Positions 47,097 to 60,895 of a stretch of DNA of 64,000 bases are shown one piece after another (the first letter of the stretch is position 1; every line of letters begins with the position of its first letter). The notes beneath the pieces are model-generated. The model did not search any database and was not told where the DNA came from. It worked only from the letters and a program-made list of their open reading frames with translations. A program made the translations under genes and the position numbers. Origin of the DNA: Delphinus delphis (Eukaryota > Chordata > Mammalia > Artiodactyla > Delphinidae). The stretch lies in assembly GCF_949987515.2 (NCBI RefSeq), contig NW_027192650.1:1984001-2048000 (forward strand), read 5' to 3'.

Positions 47097-48674
47097 ATGC
47101 ATGTGGAACCTAGAGTATGATCAACCATGTGATCAGGAGACGTGTTCAAATATGTCTCAGTTTTCCTCCCCTGGTACTCGGGTGCAACATTCCAGACGCT
47201 TTACTAACACTCTCCCCACTTGGAGAGTCAGTCCCTTTAACCTCCTGTTTGGCCCAGTTTGCAATTTCTGCGGAAGATGAACTGGAATAGCGAGAACCAA
47301 TGAGAGGCTAGCTGGAGGTGTCTGGTCGGGCAAATTTAACTCTCATTTCCCACCAGGAAGAGGAATTAACCAAAGGCTCAGCATGCCGGGCCGGAAACAG
47401 TTTAGGGCCTGAAGCCATCCTGCGGTGTTGCGGCCAGGTCACAAGAAAGCGAGTTGAAGAAAGGAGCTCAGGGGCACTGTAATTCACAAACCTGCAGAGT
47501 TATAAATGACAGCTATCGTCCAAAAATAGACTGAAGTAAGGCTGCCAAGAGGACTTGAAAGCAGGGCAGAATTGCAGGAAACCGATTTCAGGAGGTAGAC
47601 TGGAATTGCATTGAAAGCATAGGAAAAGAGGTAGAACGTCCACAATGATGCACTTGGCCAAAAAGGGCGTATGCGTTTTTTCCTGAATATATTCAGGAAA
47701 AAACGCATACGCCCTTTTTGGCCAACCAAGCAACCTTGCAAAGGAAATCTGCACTACAATGAAGTCTCACTTCCCCCCGGTCAAAAGGGCCATCTGAAAA
47801 AAGTGTAAAATCCAGAAAGGCAACAGGCCATTGAGAACTGGGAGCCTTGTTATGCTGATGGGCGGGATGTAAATTGCCAACAACCACTGGGGAGAAGTGT
47901 ATGGTGTTTCCTGAAACATCTAAAAAACAAAGCAACAGAGCCTAGGGCACTTCCACTTATGGTCCTATAGCTTAGGGAAATTAAAATCAAAAAGACACAG
48001 CCACCCCAAAGTTTGGAACGGCTCTGTTTACAAGAACCTCGTTTACAGTACAAGTTCAACATCGCAGAAAGTGAAAAATGGATAAAGAAGTTGTGGTATT
48101 CACTTACAAAGCAATATCACTCAGCAATGAAATCTATGTCATCAGGCCCTTAGCAGCACAATGAGTGGATTCAGGTATGATGATTCTAACTGAAATAAGT
48201 CACACAGAAAAAGAAACATCATAAGATATCAGTAATACACGGAATGGAAACTTGGCTACAGAGGAACTGAATTACAGAACAGAACAGGGTCTCAAATTTA
48301 GAAAACCAACTTATGCTTGCTTAAGGGTAAAGGTGAGTTGGGGTGCTGCATAAAACCAGAGATTGAAATGAGCACAGATAAAGTTCCTTAAGCCAAATAT
48401 GGAATAGACAAGAGCTACTCCTTGCTCAACGAAATGGACTCAACACCGCATATTAAACGCCTAAGAATGTACCTGACTACTAAGTATCTTAAAACCTATG
48501 GATTGCTATGTCTCCAAAAGAGAATCAAGCATGTGTACAGGGGCATAAACGCAGCAGTGATAGGATTGGAGAGGTTCGGTGAGCAAATGAAGACCCTTTG
48601 AAGTCATATTGCATGGTACCCATTCCACGGGTTTCAACTACCCAGGTTTAAGGTATTCTTCCTTCAGCTAAAAC
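47097..48674 (+). repeat. Satellite monomer M31 (1,578 bp, S type)
   Basis: The inverted repeat at 47654-47725 is perfect. The L1-derived part is about 47726-48533. CCTAGAGTATG, GATCAGGAG, GATGAACTGG, GAGGTAGAACG, GCAACCTTGC and GGCAACAGGCCATTG recur in M37. Confidence 0.95.
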
Positions 48675-50252
48675 ATGCATGTGGAACCTAGAGTATGATC
48701 AACCATGTGATCGGGAGACGTGTTCAAATATGTCTCAGTTTTCCTCCCCTGGTACTCGGGTGCAACATTCCAGACGCTTTACTAACACTCTCCCCACTTG
48801 GAGAGTCAGTCCCTTTAACCTCCTGTTTGGCCCAGTTTGCAATTTCTGCGGAAGATGAACAGGAATAGCGAGAACCAATGAGAGGCTAGCTGGAGGTGTC
48901 TGGACGGGCAAATTTAACTCTCATTTCCCACCAGGAAGAGGAATTAACCAAAGGCTCAGCATGCCGTGCCGGAACCAGATTAGGGCCTGAAGCCATCCTG
49001 CGGTGTTGCGGCCAGGTCACAAGAAAGCGAGTTGAAGAAAGGAGCTCAGGGGCACTGTAATTCACAAACCTGCAGAGTTATAAATGACAGCTATCGTCCA
49101 AAAATAGACTGAAGTAAGGCTGCCAAGAGGACTTGAAAGCGGGGCAGAATTGCAGGAAACCGATTTCAGGAGGTAGACTGGAATTGCATTGAAAGCATAG
49201 GAAAAGAGGCAGAACGTCCACAATGATGCACTTGGCCAAAAAGGGCGTATGCGTTTTTTCCTGAATATATTCAGGAAAAAACGCATACGCCCTTTTTGGC
49301 CAACCAAGCAAGCTTGCAAAGGAAATCTGCACTACAATGAAGTCTCACTTCCCCCCAGCCAAAAGGGCCATCTGAAAAAAGTGTAAAATCCAGAAAGGCA
49401 ACAGGCCATGGAGAACTGGGAGCCTTGTTATGCTGATTGGCGGGATGTAAATTGCCAACAGACACTAGGGAGAATTGTATGGTGTTTCCTGAAACATCTA
49501 AAAAACAAAGCAACAGAACCTAGGGCACTTCCACTTATGGTCCTATAGCTTAGGGAAATTAAAATCAAAAAGACACAGCCACCCCAAAGTTTGGAACGGC
49601 TCTGTTTACAAGAACCTCGTTTACAGTACAAGTTCAACATCGCAGAAAGTGAAAAATGGATAAAGAAGTTGTGGTATTTACTTACAAAGCAATATCACTC
49701 AGCAATGAAATCTGTGTCATCAGGCCCTTAGCAGCACAATGAGTGGATTCAGGTATGATGATTCTAACTGAAGTAAGTCACACAGAAAAAGAAACATCAT
49801 AAGATATCAGTAATACACGGAACGTAAACTTGGCTACACAGGAACTGAATTACAGAACAGAACAGGGTCTCAAATTTAGAAAACCAACTTATTCTTGCTT
49901 AAGGGTAAAGGTGAGTTGGGGTGCTGCATAAAACCAGAGATTGAAATGAGCACAGATAAAGTTCCTTAAGTCAAATATGGAATAGACAAGAGCTACTCCT
50001 TGCTCAACGAAATGGACTCAACACCGCATATTAAACGCCTAAGAATGTGCCTGACTGGTAAGTATCTTAAAACCTATGGATTGCTATGTCTCCGAAAGAG
50101 AATCAAGCATGTGTACAGGGGCATAAACGCAGCAGTGCTAGGATTGGAGAGGTTCGGTGAGCAAATGAAGACCCTTTGAAGTCATATTGCATGGTACCCA
50201 TTGCACGGGTCTTAACTCTCCAGGTTTAAGGTATTCTTCCTTCAGCTAAAAC
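48675..50252 (+). repeat. Satellite monomer M32 (1,578 bp, S type)
   Basis: The inverted repeat at 49232-49303 is perfect. The L1-derived part is about 49304-50111. CCCCCCAGCCAAAAGG, GCTGATTGGCGG and GCAGTGCTAGG recur in M38. AGGGAGAATTG near 49468 differs from M38. Confidence 0.95.
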
Positions 50253-51831
50253 ATGCATGTGGAACCCAAGTATGATCAACCATGTGAACGGGAGACGTGT
50301 TCAAATATGTCTCAGTTTTCCTCCCCTGGTACTCGGGTGCAACATTCCAGACGCTTTACTAACACTCTCCCCACTTGGAGAGTCAGCGCCTTTAACCTCC
50401 TGTTTGGCCCAGTTTGCAATTTCTGCGGAAGATGAACAGGAATAGCGAGAACCAATGAGAGACTAGCTGGAGGTGTCTGGATGGGCAAATTTAACTCTCA
50501 TTTCCCACCAGGAAGAGGATATAACCGAAGGCTCAGCGTGCCGTGCCGGAACCAGATTAGGGCCTGAAGCCATCCTGCGGTGTTGCGGCCAGGTCACAAG
50601 AAAGCAAGTTGAAGAAAGGAGCTCAGGAGCACTGTAATTCTCAAACCTGCAGAGTTATAAATGACAGCTATCGTCCAAAAATAGACTGAAGTAAGGCTGC
50701 CAAGAGGACTTGAAAGCGGGGCAGAATTGCAGGAAACCGATTTCAGGAGGTAGACTGGAATTGCATTGAAAGCATAGGAAAAGAGGCAGAACGTCCACAA
50801 TGATGCACTTGGCCAAAAAGGGCGTATGCGTTTTTTCCTGAATATATTCAGGAAAAAACGCATACGCCCTTTTTGGCCAACCAAGCAAGCTTGCAAAGGA
50901 AATCTGCACTACAATGAAGTCTCACTTCCCCCCGGTCAAAAGGGCCATCTGAAAAAAGTGTAAAATCCAGAAAGGCAGGACAGGCCATGGAGAACTGGGA
51001 GCCTTGTTATGCTGATGGGCGGGATGTAAATTGCCAACAGACACTGGGGAGAAGTGTATGGTGTTTCCTGAAACATCTAAAAAACAAAGCAACAGAGCCT
51101 AGGGCACTGCCACTTATGGTCTTATAGCTTAGGGAAATTAAAATCAAAAAGACACAGCCACCCCAAAGTTTGGGACGCCTCTGTTTACAAGAACCTCGTT
51201 TACAGTACAAGTTCAACATCACAGAAAGTGAAAAATGGATAAAGAAGTTGTGGTATTTACTTACAAAGCAATATCACTCAGCAATGAAATCTATGTCATC
51301 AAGCCCTTAGCATCACAATGAGTGGATTCAGGTATGATGATTCTAACTGAAATAAGTCACACAGAAAAAGAAACATCATAAGATATCAGTAATACACGGA
51401 ATGTAAACTTGGCTACACAGGAACTGAATTACAGAACAGAACAGGGTCTCAAATTTAGAAAACCAACTTATGCTTGCTTAAGGGTAAAGGTGAGTTGGGG
51501 TGCTGCATAAAACCAGAGATTGAAATGAGCACAGATAAAGTTCCTTAAGTCAAATATGGAATAGACAAGAGCTACTCCTTGCTCAACGAAATGGACTCAA
51601 CACCGCATATTAAACGCCTAAGAATGTACCTGACTAGTAAGTATCGTGAAACCTATGGATTGCTATGTCTCCGAAAGAGAATCAAGCATGTGTACAGGGG
51701 CATAAACGCAGCAGTGATATGATTGGAGAGGTTCGGTGAGCAAATGAAGACCCTTTGAAGTCATATTGCATGGTACCCATTCCACGGGTCTCAACTCTCC
51801 AGGTTTAAGGTATTCTTCCTTCAGCTAAAAC
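50253..51831 (+). repeat. Satellite monomer M33 (1,579 bp, R type)
   Basis: The inverted repeat at 50809-50880 is perfect. The L1-derived part is about 50881-51690. GGATATAACCGAAGG, TCAGGAGCACTG and GATATGATTGG recur in M39. CATCACAG and ATCAAGCCC near 51222-51304 differ from M39. Confidence 0.95.
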
Positions 51832-53001
51832 ATGCATGTGGAACCCAAGTATGATCAACCATGTGAACGGGAGACGTGTTCAAATATGTCTCAGTTTTCC
51901 TCCCCTGGTACTCGGGTGCAACATTCCAGACGCTTTACTAACACTCTCCTCACTTGGAGAGTCAGAGCCTTTAACCTACTGTTTGGCCCAGTTTGCAATT
52001 TCTGCGGCAGATGAACAGGAATAAAAAACGCATACGCCCTTTTTGGCCAACCAAGCAAGCTTGCAAAGGAAATCTGCACTACAATGAAGTCTCACTTCCC
52101 CCCGGTCAAAAGGGCCATCTGAAAAAAGTGTAAAATCCAGAAAGGCAGGACAGGCCATGGAGAACTGGGAGCCTTGTTATGCTGATGGGTGGGATGTAAA
52201 TTGCCAACAGACACTCGGGAGAAGTGTATGGTGTTTCCTGAAACATCTAAAAAACAAAGCAACAGAACCTAGGGCACTTCCACTTATGGTCCTATAGCTT
52301 AGGGAAATTAAAATCAAAAAGACACAGCCACCCCAAAGTTTGGAACGGCTCTGTTTACAAGAACCTCGTTTACAGTACAAGTTCAACATCGCAGAAAGTG
52401 AAAAATGGATAAAGAAGTTGTGGTATTTACTTACAAAGCAATATCACTCAGCAATGAAATCTGTGTCATCAGGCCCTTAGCAGCACAATGAGTGGATTCA
52501 GGTATGATGATTCTAACTGAAGTAAGTCACACAGAAAAAGAAACATCATAAGATATCAGTAATACACGGAATGTGAACTTGGCTACACAGGAACTGAATT
52601 ACAGAACAGAACAGGGTCTCAAATTTAGAAAACCAACTTAAGCTTGCTTAAGGGTAAAGGTGAGTTGGGGTGCTGCATAAAACCAGAGATTGAAATGAGC
52701 ACAGATAAAGTTCCTTAAGTCAAACATGGAATAGACAAGAGCTACTCCTTGCTCAACGAAATGGACTCAACACCGCATATTAAACGCCTAAGAATGTACC
52801 TGACTAGTAAGTATCTTAAAACCTATGGATTGCTATGTCTCCGAAAGAGAATCAAGCATGTGTACAGGGGCATAAACGCAGCAGTGATAGGATTGGAGAG
52901 GTTCGGTGAGCAAATGAAGACCCTTTGAAGTCATATTGCATGGTACCCATTCCACGGGTCTCAACTCTCCAGGTTTAAGGTATTCTTCCTTCAGCTAAAA
53001 C
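51832..53001 (+). repeat. Satellite monomer M34 (1,170 bp, S type, 409-bp deletion)
   Basis: It has the same deletion junction. The remaining right arm is 52023-52050 and the L1-derived part is about 52051-52860. GTCAGAGCC, GCGGCAGATG and GGGTGGGATG mark a second lineage of the deletion unit, shared with M40. Confidence 0.95.
52011..52050 (+). other. 409-bp deletion junction in M34
   Basis: The breakpoint is the same as in M25, but the flanks differ (GCGGCAGATG upstream, GTCAGAGCC further up). The deletion is shared by descent while the surrounding sequence has since diverged or been converted. Confidence 0.93.
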
Positions 53002-54581
53002 ATGCATGTGGAACCCAGAGTATGATCAACCATGTGAACGGGAGACGTGTTCAAATATGTCTCAGTTTTCCTCCCCTGGTACTCGGGTGCAACATTCCAG
53101 ACGCTTTACTAACACTCTCCCCACTTGGAGAGTCAGCGCCTTTAACCTCCTGTTTGGCCCAGTTTGCAATTTCTGCGGAAGATGAACAGGAATAGCGAGA
53201 ACCAATGAGAGACTAGCTGGAGGTGTCTGGACGGGCAAATTTAACTCTCATTTCCCACCAGGAAGAGGAAATAACCAAAGGCTCAGCGTGCCGTGCCGGA
53301 ACCAGATTAGGGCCTGAAGCCATCATGCGGTGTTGCGGCCAGGTCACAAGAAAGCGAGTTGAAGAAAGGAGCTCAGGGGCACTGTAATTCTCAAACCTGC
53401 AGAGTTATAAATGACAGCTATCGTCCAAAAACAGACTGAAGTAAGGCTGCCAAGAGGACTTGAAAGCGGGGCAGAATTGCAGGAAACTGATTTCAGGAGG
53501 TAGACTGGAATTGCATTGAAAGCATAGGAAAAGAGGCAGAACGTCCACAATGATGCACTTGGCCAAAAAGGGCGTATGCGTTTTTTCCTGAATATATTCA
53601 GGAAAAAACGCATACGCCCTTTTTGGCCAACCAAGCAAGCTTGCAAAGGAAATCTGCACTACAATGAAGTCTCACTTCCCCCCGGTCAAAAGGGCCATCT
53701 GAAAAATGTGTAAAATCCAGAAAGGCAGGACAGGCCATGGAGAACTGGGAGCCTTGTTATGCTGATGGGCGGGATGTAAATTGCCAACAGACACTCGGGA
53801 GAAGTGTATGGTGTTTCCTGAAACATCTAAAAAACAAAGCAACAGAATCTAGGGCACTTCCACTTATGGTCTTATAGCTTAGGGAAATTAAAATCAAAAA
53901 GACACAGCCACCCCAAAGTTTGGGACGCCTCTGTTTACAAGAACCTCGTTTACAGTACAAGTTCAACATCACAGAAAGTGAAAAATGGATAAAGAAGTTG
54001 TGGTATTTACTTACAAAGCAATATCACTCAGCAATGAAATCTATGTCATCAGGCCCTTAGCATCACAATGAGTGGATTCAGGTATGATGATTCTAACTGA
54101 AATAAGTCACACAGAAAAAGAAACATCATAAGATATCAGTAATACACGGAATGTAAACTTGGCTACACAGGAACTGAATTACAGAACAGAACAGGGTCTC
54201 AAATTTAGAAAACCAACTTATGCTTGCTTAAGGGTAAAGGTGAGTTGGGGTGCTGCATAAAACCAGAGATTGAAATGAGCACAGATAAAGTTCCTTAAGT
54301 CAAATATGGAATAGACAAGAGCTACTCCTTGCTCAACGAAATGGACTCAACACCGCATATTAAACGCCTAAGAATGTACCTGATTAGTAAGTATCTTAAA
54401 ACCTACGGATTGCTATGTCTCCGAAAGAGAATCAAGCATGTGTACAGGGGCATAAACGCAACAGTGATAGGATTGGAGAGGTTCGGTGAGCAAATGAAGA
54501 CCCTTTGAAGTCATATTGCATGGTACCCATTCCACGGGTCTCAACTCTCCAGGTTTAAGGTATTCTTCCTTCAGCTAAAAC
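53002..54581 (+). repeat. Satellite monomer M35 (1,580 bp, R type), mosaic
   Basis: The inverted repeat at 53559-53630 is perfect. The L1-derived part is about 53631-54440. Up to 53487 it matches M41. From AAACTGATTTC onward it has the M21-like subtype (GAAAAATGTG, GAATCTAGGG, CCTACGGATTG), so a switch point lies just inside. Confidence 0.95.
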
Positions 54582-56160
54582 ATGCATGTGGAACCCAAGT
54601 ATGATCAACCATGTGAACGGGAGACGTGTTCAAATATGTCTCAGTTTTCCTCCCCTGGTACTCGGGTGCAACATTCCAGACGCTTTACTAACACTCTCCC
54701 CACTTGGAGAGTCAGCGCCTTTAACCTCCTGTTTGGCCCAGTTTGCAATTTCTGCGGAAGATGAACAGGAATAGCGAGAACAAATGAGAGGCTAGCTGGA
54801 GGTGTCTGGACGGGCAAATTTAACTCTCATTTCCCACCAGGAAGAGGAAATAACCAAAGGCTCAGCGTGCCGTACCGGAACCAGATTAGGGCCTGAAGCC
54901 ATCCTGCGGTGTTGCGGCCAGGTCACAAGAAAGCGAGTTGAAGAAAGGAGCTCAGGGGCACTGTAATTCACAAACCTGCAGAGTTATAAATGACAGCTAT
55001 CGTCCAAAAATAGACTGAAGTAAGGCTGCCAAGAGGACTTGAAAGCGGGGCAGAATTGCAGGAAACCGATTTCAGGAGGTAGACTGGAATTGCATTGAAA
55101 GCATAGGAAAAGAGGCAGAACGTCCACAATGATGCACTTGGCCAAAAAGGGCGTATGCGTTTTTTCCTGAATATATTCAGGAAAAAACGCATACGCCCTT
55201 TTTGGCCAACCAAGCAAGCTTGCAAAGGAAATCTGCACTACAATGAAGTCTCACTTCCCCCCGGTCAAAAGGGCCATCTGAAAAAAGTGTAAAATCCAGA
55301 AAGGCAGGACAGGCCATGGAGAACTGGGAGCCTTGTTATGCTGATGGGCGGGATGTAAATTGCCAACAACCACTCGGGAGAAGTGTATGGTGTTTCCTGA
55401 AACATCTAAAAAACAAAGCAACAGAACCTAGGGCACTTCCACTTATGGTCCTATAGCTTAGGGAAATTAAAATCAAAAAGACACAGCCACCCCAAAGTTT
55501 GGAACGGCTCTGTTTACAAGAACCTCGTTTACAGTACAAGTTCAACATCGCAGAAAGTGAAAAATGGATAAAGAAGTTGTGGTATTCACTTACAAAGCAA
55601 TATCACTCAGCAATGAAATCTGTGTCATCAGGCCCTTAGCAGCACAATGAGTGGATTCAGGTATGATGATTCTAACTGAAATAAGTCACACAGAAAAAGA
55701 AACATCATAAGATATCAGTAATACACGGAATGTAAACTTGGCTACACAGGAACTGAATTACAGAACAGAACAGGGTCTCAAATTTAGAAAACCAACTTAT
55801 TCTTACTTAAGGGTAAAGGTGAGTTGGGGTGCTGCATAAAACCAGAGATTGAAATGAGCACAGATAAAGTTCCTTAAGCCAAATATGGAATAGAAAAGAG
55901 CTACTCCTTGCTCAACGAAATGGACTCAACACCCCATATTAAACGCCTAAGAATGTACCTGACTAGTAAGTATCTTAAAACCTATGGATTGCTATGTCTC
56001 CAAAAGAGAATCAAGCATGTGTACAGGGGCATAAACGCAGCAGTGATAGGATTGGAGAGGTTCGGTGAGCAAATGAAGACCCTTTGAAGTCATATTGCAT
56101 GGTACCCATTCCACGGGTTTCAACTACCCAGGTTTAAGGTATTCTTCCTTCAGCTAAAAC
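54582..56160 (+). repeat. Satellite monomer M36 (1,579 bp, S type), mosaic
   Basis: The inverted repeat at 55138-55209 is perfect. The L1-derived part is about 55210-56019. Its 5' part has the GAACAAATGAG and CCGTACCGG pattern of the 28-45 kb block. From the inverted repeat onward it matches M30, 9,064 bp upstream. Confidence 0.95.
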
Positions 56161-57738
56161 ATGCATGTGGAACCTAGAGTATGATCAACCATGTGATCAG
56201 GAGACGTGTTCAAATATGTCTCAGTTTTCCTCCCCTGGTACTCGGGTGCAACATTCCAGACGCTTTACTAACACTCTCCCCACTTGGAGAGTCAGTCCCT
56301 TTAACCTCCTGTTTGGCCCAGTTTGCAATTTCTGCGGAAGATGAACTGGAATAGCGAGAACCAATGAGAGGCTAGCTGGAGGTGTCTGGTCGGGCAAATT
56401 TAACTCTCATTTCCCACCAGGAAGAGGAATTAACCAAAGGCTCAGCATGCCGGGCCGGAAACAGTTTAGGGCCTGAAGCCATCCTGCGGTGTTGCGGCCA
56501 GGTCACAAGAAAGCGAGTTGAAGAAAGGAGCTCAGGGGCACTGTAATTCACAAACCTGCAGAGTTATAAATGACAGCTATCGTCCAAAAATAGACTGAAG
56601 TAAGGCTGCCAAGAGGACTTGAAAGCAGGGCAGAATTGCAGGAAACCGATTTCAGGAGGTAGACTGGAATTGCATTGAAAGCATAGGAAAAGAGGTAGAA
56701 CGTCCACAATGATGCACTTGGCCAAAAAGGGCGTATGCGTTTTTTCCTGAATATATTCAGGAAAAAACGCATACGCCCTTTTTGGCCAACCAAGCAACCT
56801 TGCAAAGGAAATCTGCACTACAATGAAGTCTCACTTCCCCCCGGTCAAAAGGGCCATCTGAAAAAAGTGTAAAATCCAGAAAGGCAACAGGCCATTGAGA
56901 ACTGGGAGCCTTGTTATGCTGATGGGCGGGATGTAAATTGCCAACAACCACTGGGGAGAAGTGTATGGTGTTTCCTGAAACATCTAAAAAACAAAGCAAC
57001 AGAGCCTAGGGCACTTCCACTTATGGTCCTATAGCTTAGGGAAATTAAAATCAAAAAGACACAGCCACCCCAAAGTTTGGAACGGCTCTGTTTACAAGAA
57101 CCTCGTTTACAGTACAAGTTCAACATCGCAGAAAGTGAAAAATGGATAAAGAAGTTGTGGTATTCACTTACAAAGCAATATCACTCAGCAATGAAATCTA
57201 TGTCATCAGGCCCTTAGCAGCACAATGAGTGGATTCAGGTATGATGATTCTAACTGAAATAAGTCACACAGAAAAAGAAACATCATAAGATATCAGTAAT
57301 ACACGGAATGGAAACTTGGCTACAGAGGAACTGAATTACAGAACAGAACAGGGTCTCAAATTTAGAAAACCAACTTATGCTTGCTTAAGGGTAAAGGTGA
57401 GTTGGGGTGCTGCATAAAACCAGAGATTGAAATGAGCACAGATAAAGTTCCTTAAGCCAAATATGGAATAGACAAGAGCTACTCCTTGCTCAACGAAATG
57501 GACTCAACACCGCATATTAAACGCCTAAGAATGTACCTGACTACTAAGTATCTTAAAACCTATGGATTGCTATGTCTCCAAAAGAGAATCAAGCATGTGT
57601 ACAGGGGCATAAACGCAGCAGTGATAGGATTGGAGAGGTTCGGTGAGCAAATGAAGACCCTTTGAAGTCATATTGCATGGTACCCATTCCACGGGTTTCA
57701 ACTACCCAGGTTTAAGGTATTCTTCCTTCAGCTAAAAC
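56161..57738 (+). repeat. Satellite monomer M37 (1,578 bp, S type)
   Basis: The inverted repeat at 56718-56789 is perfect. The L1-derived part is about 56790-57597. It is the copy of M31 at 9,064 bp, including GCAACCTTGC and GACTACTAAG. Confidence 0.95.
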
Positions 57739-59316
57739 ATGCATGTGGAACCTAGAGTATGATCAACCATGTGATCGGGAGACGTGTTCAAATATGTCTC
57801 AGTTTTCCTCCCCTGGTACTCGGGTGCAACATTCCAGACGCTTTACTAACACTCTCCCCACTTGGAGAGTCAGTCCCTTTAACCTCCTGTTTGGCCCAGT
57901 TTGCAATTTCTGCGGAAGATGAACAGGAATAGCGAGAACCAATGAGAGGCTAGCTGGAGGTGTCTGGACGGGCAAATTTAACTCTCATTTCCCACCAGGA
58001 AGAGGAATTAACCAAAGGCTCAGCATGCCGTGCCGGAACCAGATTAGGGCCTGAAGCCATCCTGCGGTGTTGCGGCCAGGTCACAAGAAAGCGAGTTGAA
58101 GAAAGGAGCTCAGGGGCACTGTAATTCACAAACCTGCAGAGTTATAAATGACAGCTATCGTCCAAAAATAGACTGAAGTAAGGCTGCCAAGAGGACTTGA
58201 AAGCGGGGCAGAATTGCAGGAAACCGATTTCAGGAGGTAGACTGGAATTGCATTGAAAGCATAGGAAAAGAGGCAGAACGTCCACAATGATGCACTTGGC
58301 CAAAAAGGGCGTATGCGTTTTTTCCTGAATATATTCAGGAAAAAACGCATACGCCCTTTTTGGCCAACCAAGCAAGCTTGCAAAGGAAATCTGCACTACA
58401 ATGAAGTCTCACTTCCCCCCAGCCAAAAGGGCCATCTGAAAAAAGTGTAAAATCCAGAAAGGCAACAGGCCATGGAGAACTGGGAGCCTTGTTATGCTGA
58501 TTGGCGGGATGTAAATTGCCAACAGACACTAGGGAGAAGTGTATGGTGTTTCCTGAAACATCTAAAAAACAAAGCAACAGAACCTAGGGCACTTCCACTT
58601 ATGGTCCTATAGCTTAGGGAAATTAAAATCAAAAAGACACAGCCACCCCAAAGTTTGGAACGGCTCTGTTTACAAGAACCTCGTTTACAGTACAAGTTCA
58701 ACATCGCAGAAAGTGAAAAATGGATAAAGAAGTTGTGGTATTTACTTACAAAGCAATATCACTCAGCAATGAAATCTGTGTCATCAGGCCCTTAGCAGCA
58801 CAATGAGTGGATTCAGGTATGATGATTCTAACTGAAGTAAGTCACACAGAAAAAGAAACATCATAAGATATCAGTAATACACGGAACGTAAACTTGGCTA
58901 CACAGGAACTGAATTACAGAACAGAACAGGGTCTCAAATTTAGAAAACCAACTTATTCTTGCTTAACGGTAAAGGTGAGTTGGGGTGCTGCATAAAACCA
59001 GAGATTGAAATGAGCACAGATAAAGTTCCTTAAGTCAAATATGGAATAGACAAGAGCTACTCCTTGCTCAACGAAATGGACTCAACACCGCATATTAAAC
59101 GCCTAAGAATGTGCCTGACTGGTAAGTATCTTAAAACCTATGGATTGCTATGTCTCCGAAAGAGAATCAAGCATGTGTACAGGGGCATAAACGCAGCAGT
59201 GCTAGGATTGGAGAGGTTCGGTGAGCAAATGAAGACCCTTTGAAGTCATATTGCATGGTACCCATTGCACGGGTCTTAACTCTCCAGGTTTAAGGTATTC
59301 TTCCTTCAGCTAAAAC
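57739..59316 (+). repeat. Satellite monomer M38 (1,578 bp, S type)
   Basis: The inverted repeat at 58296-58367 is perfect. The L1-derived part is about 58368-59175. It is the copy of M32 at 9,064 bp. GCTTAACGGTAAAGG near 58961 is a difference from that copy. Confidence 0.95.
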
Positions 59317-60895
59317 ATGCATGTGGAACCCAAGTATGATCAACCATGTGAACGGGAGACGTGTTCAAATATGTCTCAGTTTTCCTCCCCTGGTACTCGG
59401 GTGCAACATTCCAGACGCTTTACTAACACTCTCCCCACTTGGAGAGTCAGCGCCTTTAACCTCCTGTTTGGCCCAGTTTGCAATTTCTGCGGAAGATGAA
59501 CAGGAATAGCGAGAACCAATGAGAGACTAGCTGGAGGTGTCTGGATGGGCAAATTTAACTCTCATTTCCCACCAGGAAGAGGATATAACCGAAGGCTCAG
59601 CGTGCCGTGCCGGAACCAGATTAGGGCCTGAAGCCATCCTGCGGTGTTGCGGCCAGGTCACAAGAAAGCAAGTTGAAGAAAGGAGCTCAGGAGCACTGTA
59701 ATTCTCAAACCTGCAGAGTTATAAATGACAGCTATCGTCCAAAAATAGACTGAAGTAAGGCTGCCAAGAGGACTTGAAAGCGGGGCAGAATTGCAGGAAA
59801 CCGATTTCAGGAGGTAGACGGGAATTGCATTGAAAGCATAGGAAAAGAGGCAGAACGTCCACAATGATGCACTTGGCCAAAAAGGGCGTATGCGTTTTTT
59901 CCTGAATATATTCAGGAAAAAACGCATACGCCCTTTTTGGCCAACCAAGCAAGCTTGCAAAGGAAATCTGCACTACAATGAAGTCTCACTTCCCCCCGGT
60001 CAAAAGGGCCATCTGAAAAAAGTGTAAAATCCAGAAAGGCAGGACAGGCCATGGAGAACTGGGAGCCTTGTTATGCTGATGGGCGGGATGTAAATTGCCA
60101 ACAGACACTGGGGAGAAGTGTATGGTGTTTCCTGAAACATCTAAAAAACAAAGCAACAGAGCCTAGGGCACTGCCACTTATGGTCTTATAGCTTAGGGAA
60201 ATTAAAATCAAAAAGACACAGCCACCCCAAAGTTTGGGACGCCTCTGTTTACAAGAACCTCGTTTACAGTACAAGTTCAACATCGCAGAAAGTGAAAAAT
60301 GGATAAAGAAGTTGTGGTATTTACTTACAAAGCAATATCACTCAGCAATGAAATCTATGTCATCAGGTCCTTAGCAGCACAATGAGTGGATTCAGGTATG
60401 ATGATTCTAACTGAAATAAGTCACACAGAAAAAGAAACATCATAAGATATCAGTAATACACGGAATGTAAACTTGGCTACACAGGAACTGAATTACAGAA
60501 CAGAACAGGGTCTCAAATTTAGAAAACCAACTTATGCTTGCTTAAGGGTAAAGGTGAGTTGGGGTGCTGCATAAAACCAGAGATTGAAATGAGCACAGAT
60601 AAAGTTCCTTAAGTCAAATATGGAATAGACAAGAGCTACTCCTTGCTCAACGAAATGGACTCAACACCGCATATTAAACGCCTAAGAATGTACCTGACTA
60701 GTAAGTATCGTGAAACCTATGGATTGCTATGTCTCCGAAAGAGAATCAAGCATGTGTACAGGGGCATAAACGCAGCAGTGATATGATTGGAGAGGTTCGG
60801 TGAGCAAATGAAGACCCTTTGAAGTCATATTGCATGGTACCCATTCCACGGGTCTCAACTCTCCAGGTTTAAGGTATTCTTCCTTCAGCTAAAAC
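59317..60895 (+). repeat. Satellite monomer M39 (1,579 bp, R type)
   Basis: The inverted repeat at 59873-59944 is perfect. The L1-derived part is about 59945-60754. It is the copy of M33 at 9,064 bp, with AGACGGGAATT, CATCGCAG, ATCAGGTCC and AGCAGCAC as differences. Clustered differences near 60286-60376 suggest a short conversion tract. Confidence 0.95.

Larger units (their letters stand above)
46118..53487 (+). repeat. Higher-order repeat of 9,064 bp, copy A
   Basis: It runs from the residual palindrome arm in M30 to M35 before AAACTGATTTC. It contains the M31, M32, M33 and M34 haplotypes in order. Copy B is offset by 9,064 bp (five full units and one deletion unit). The left edge lies at the deletion junction itself. 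Confidence 0.9.
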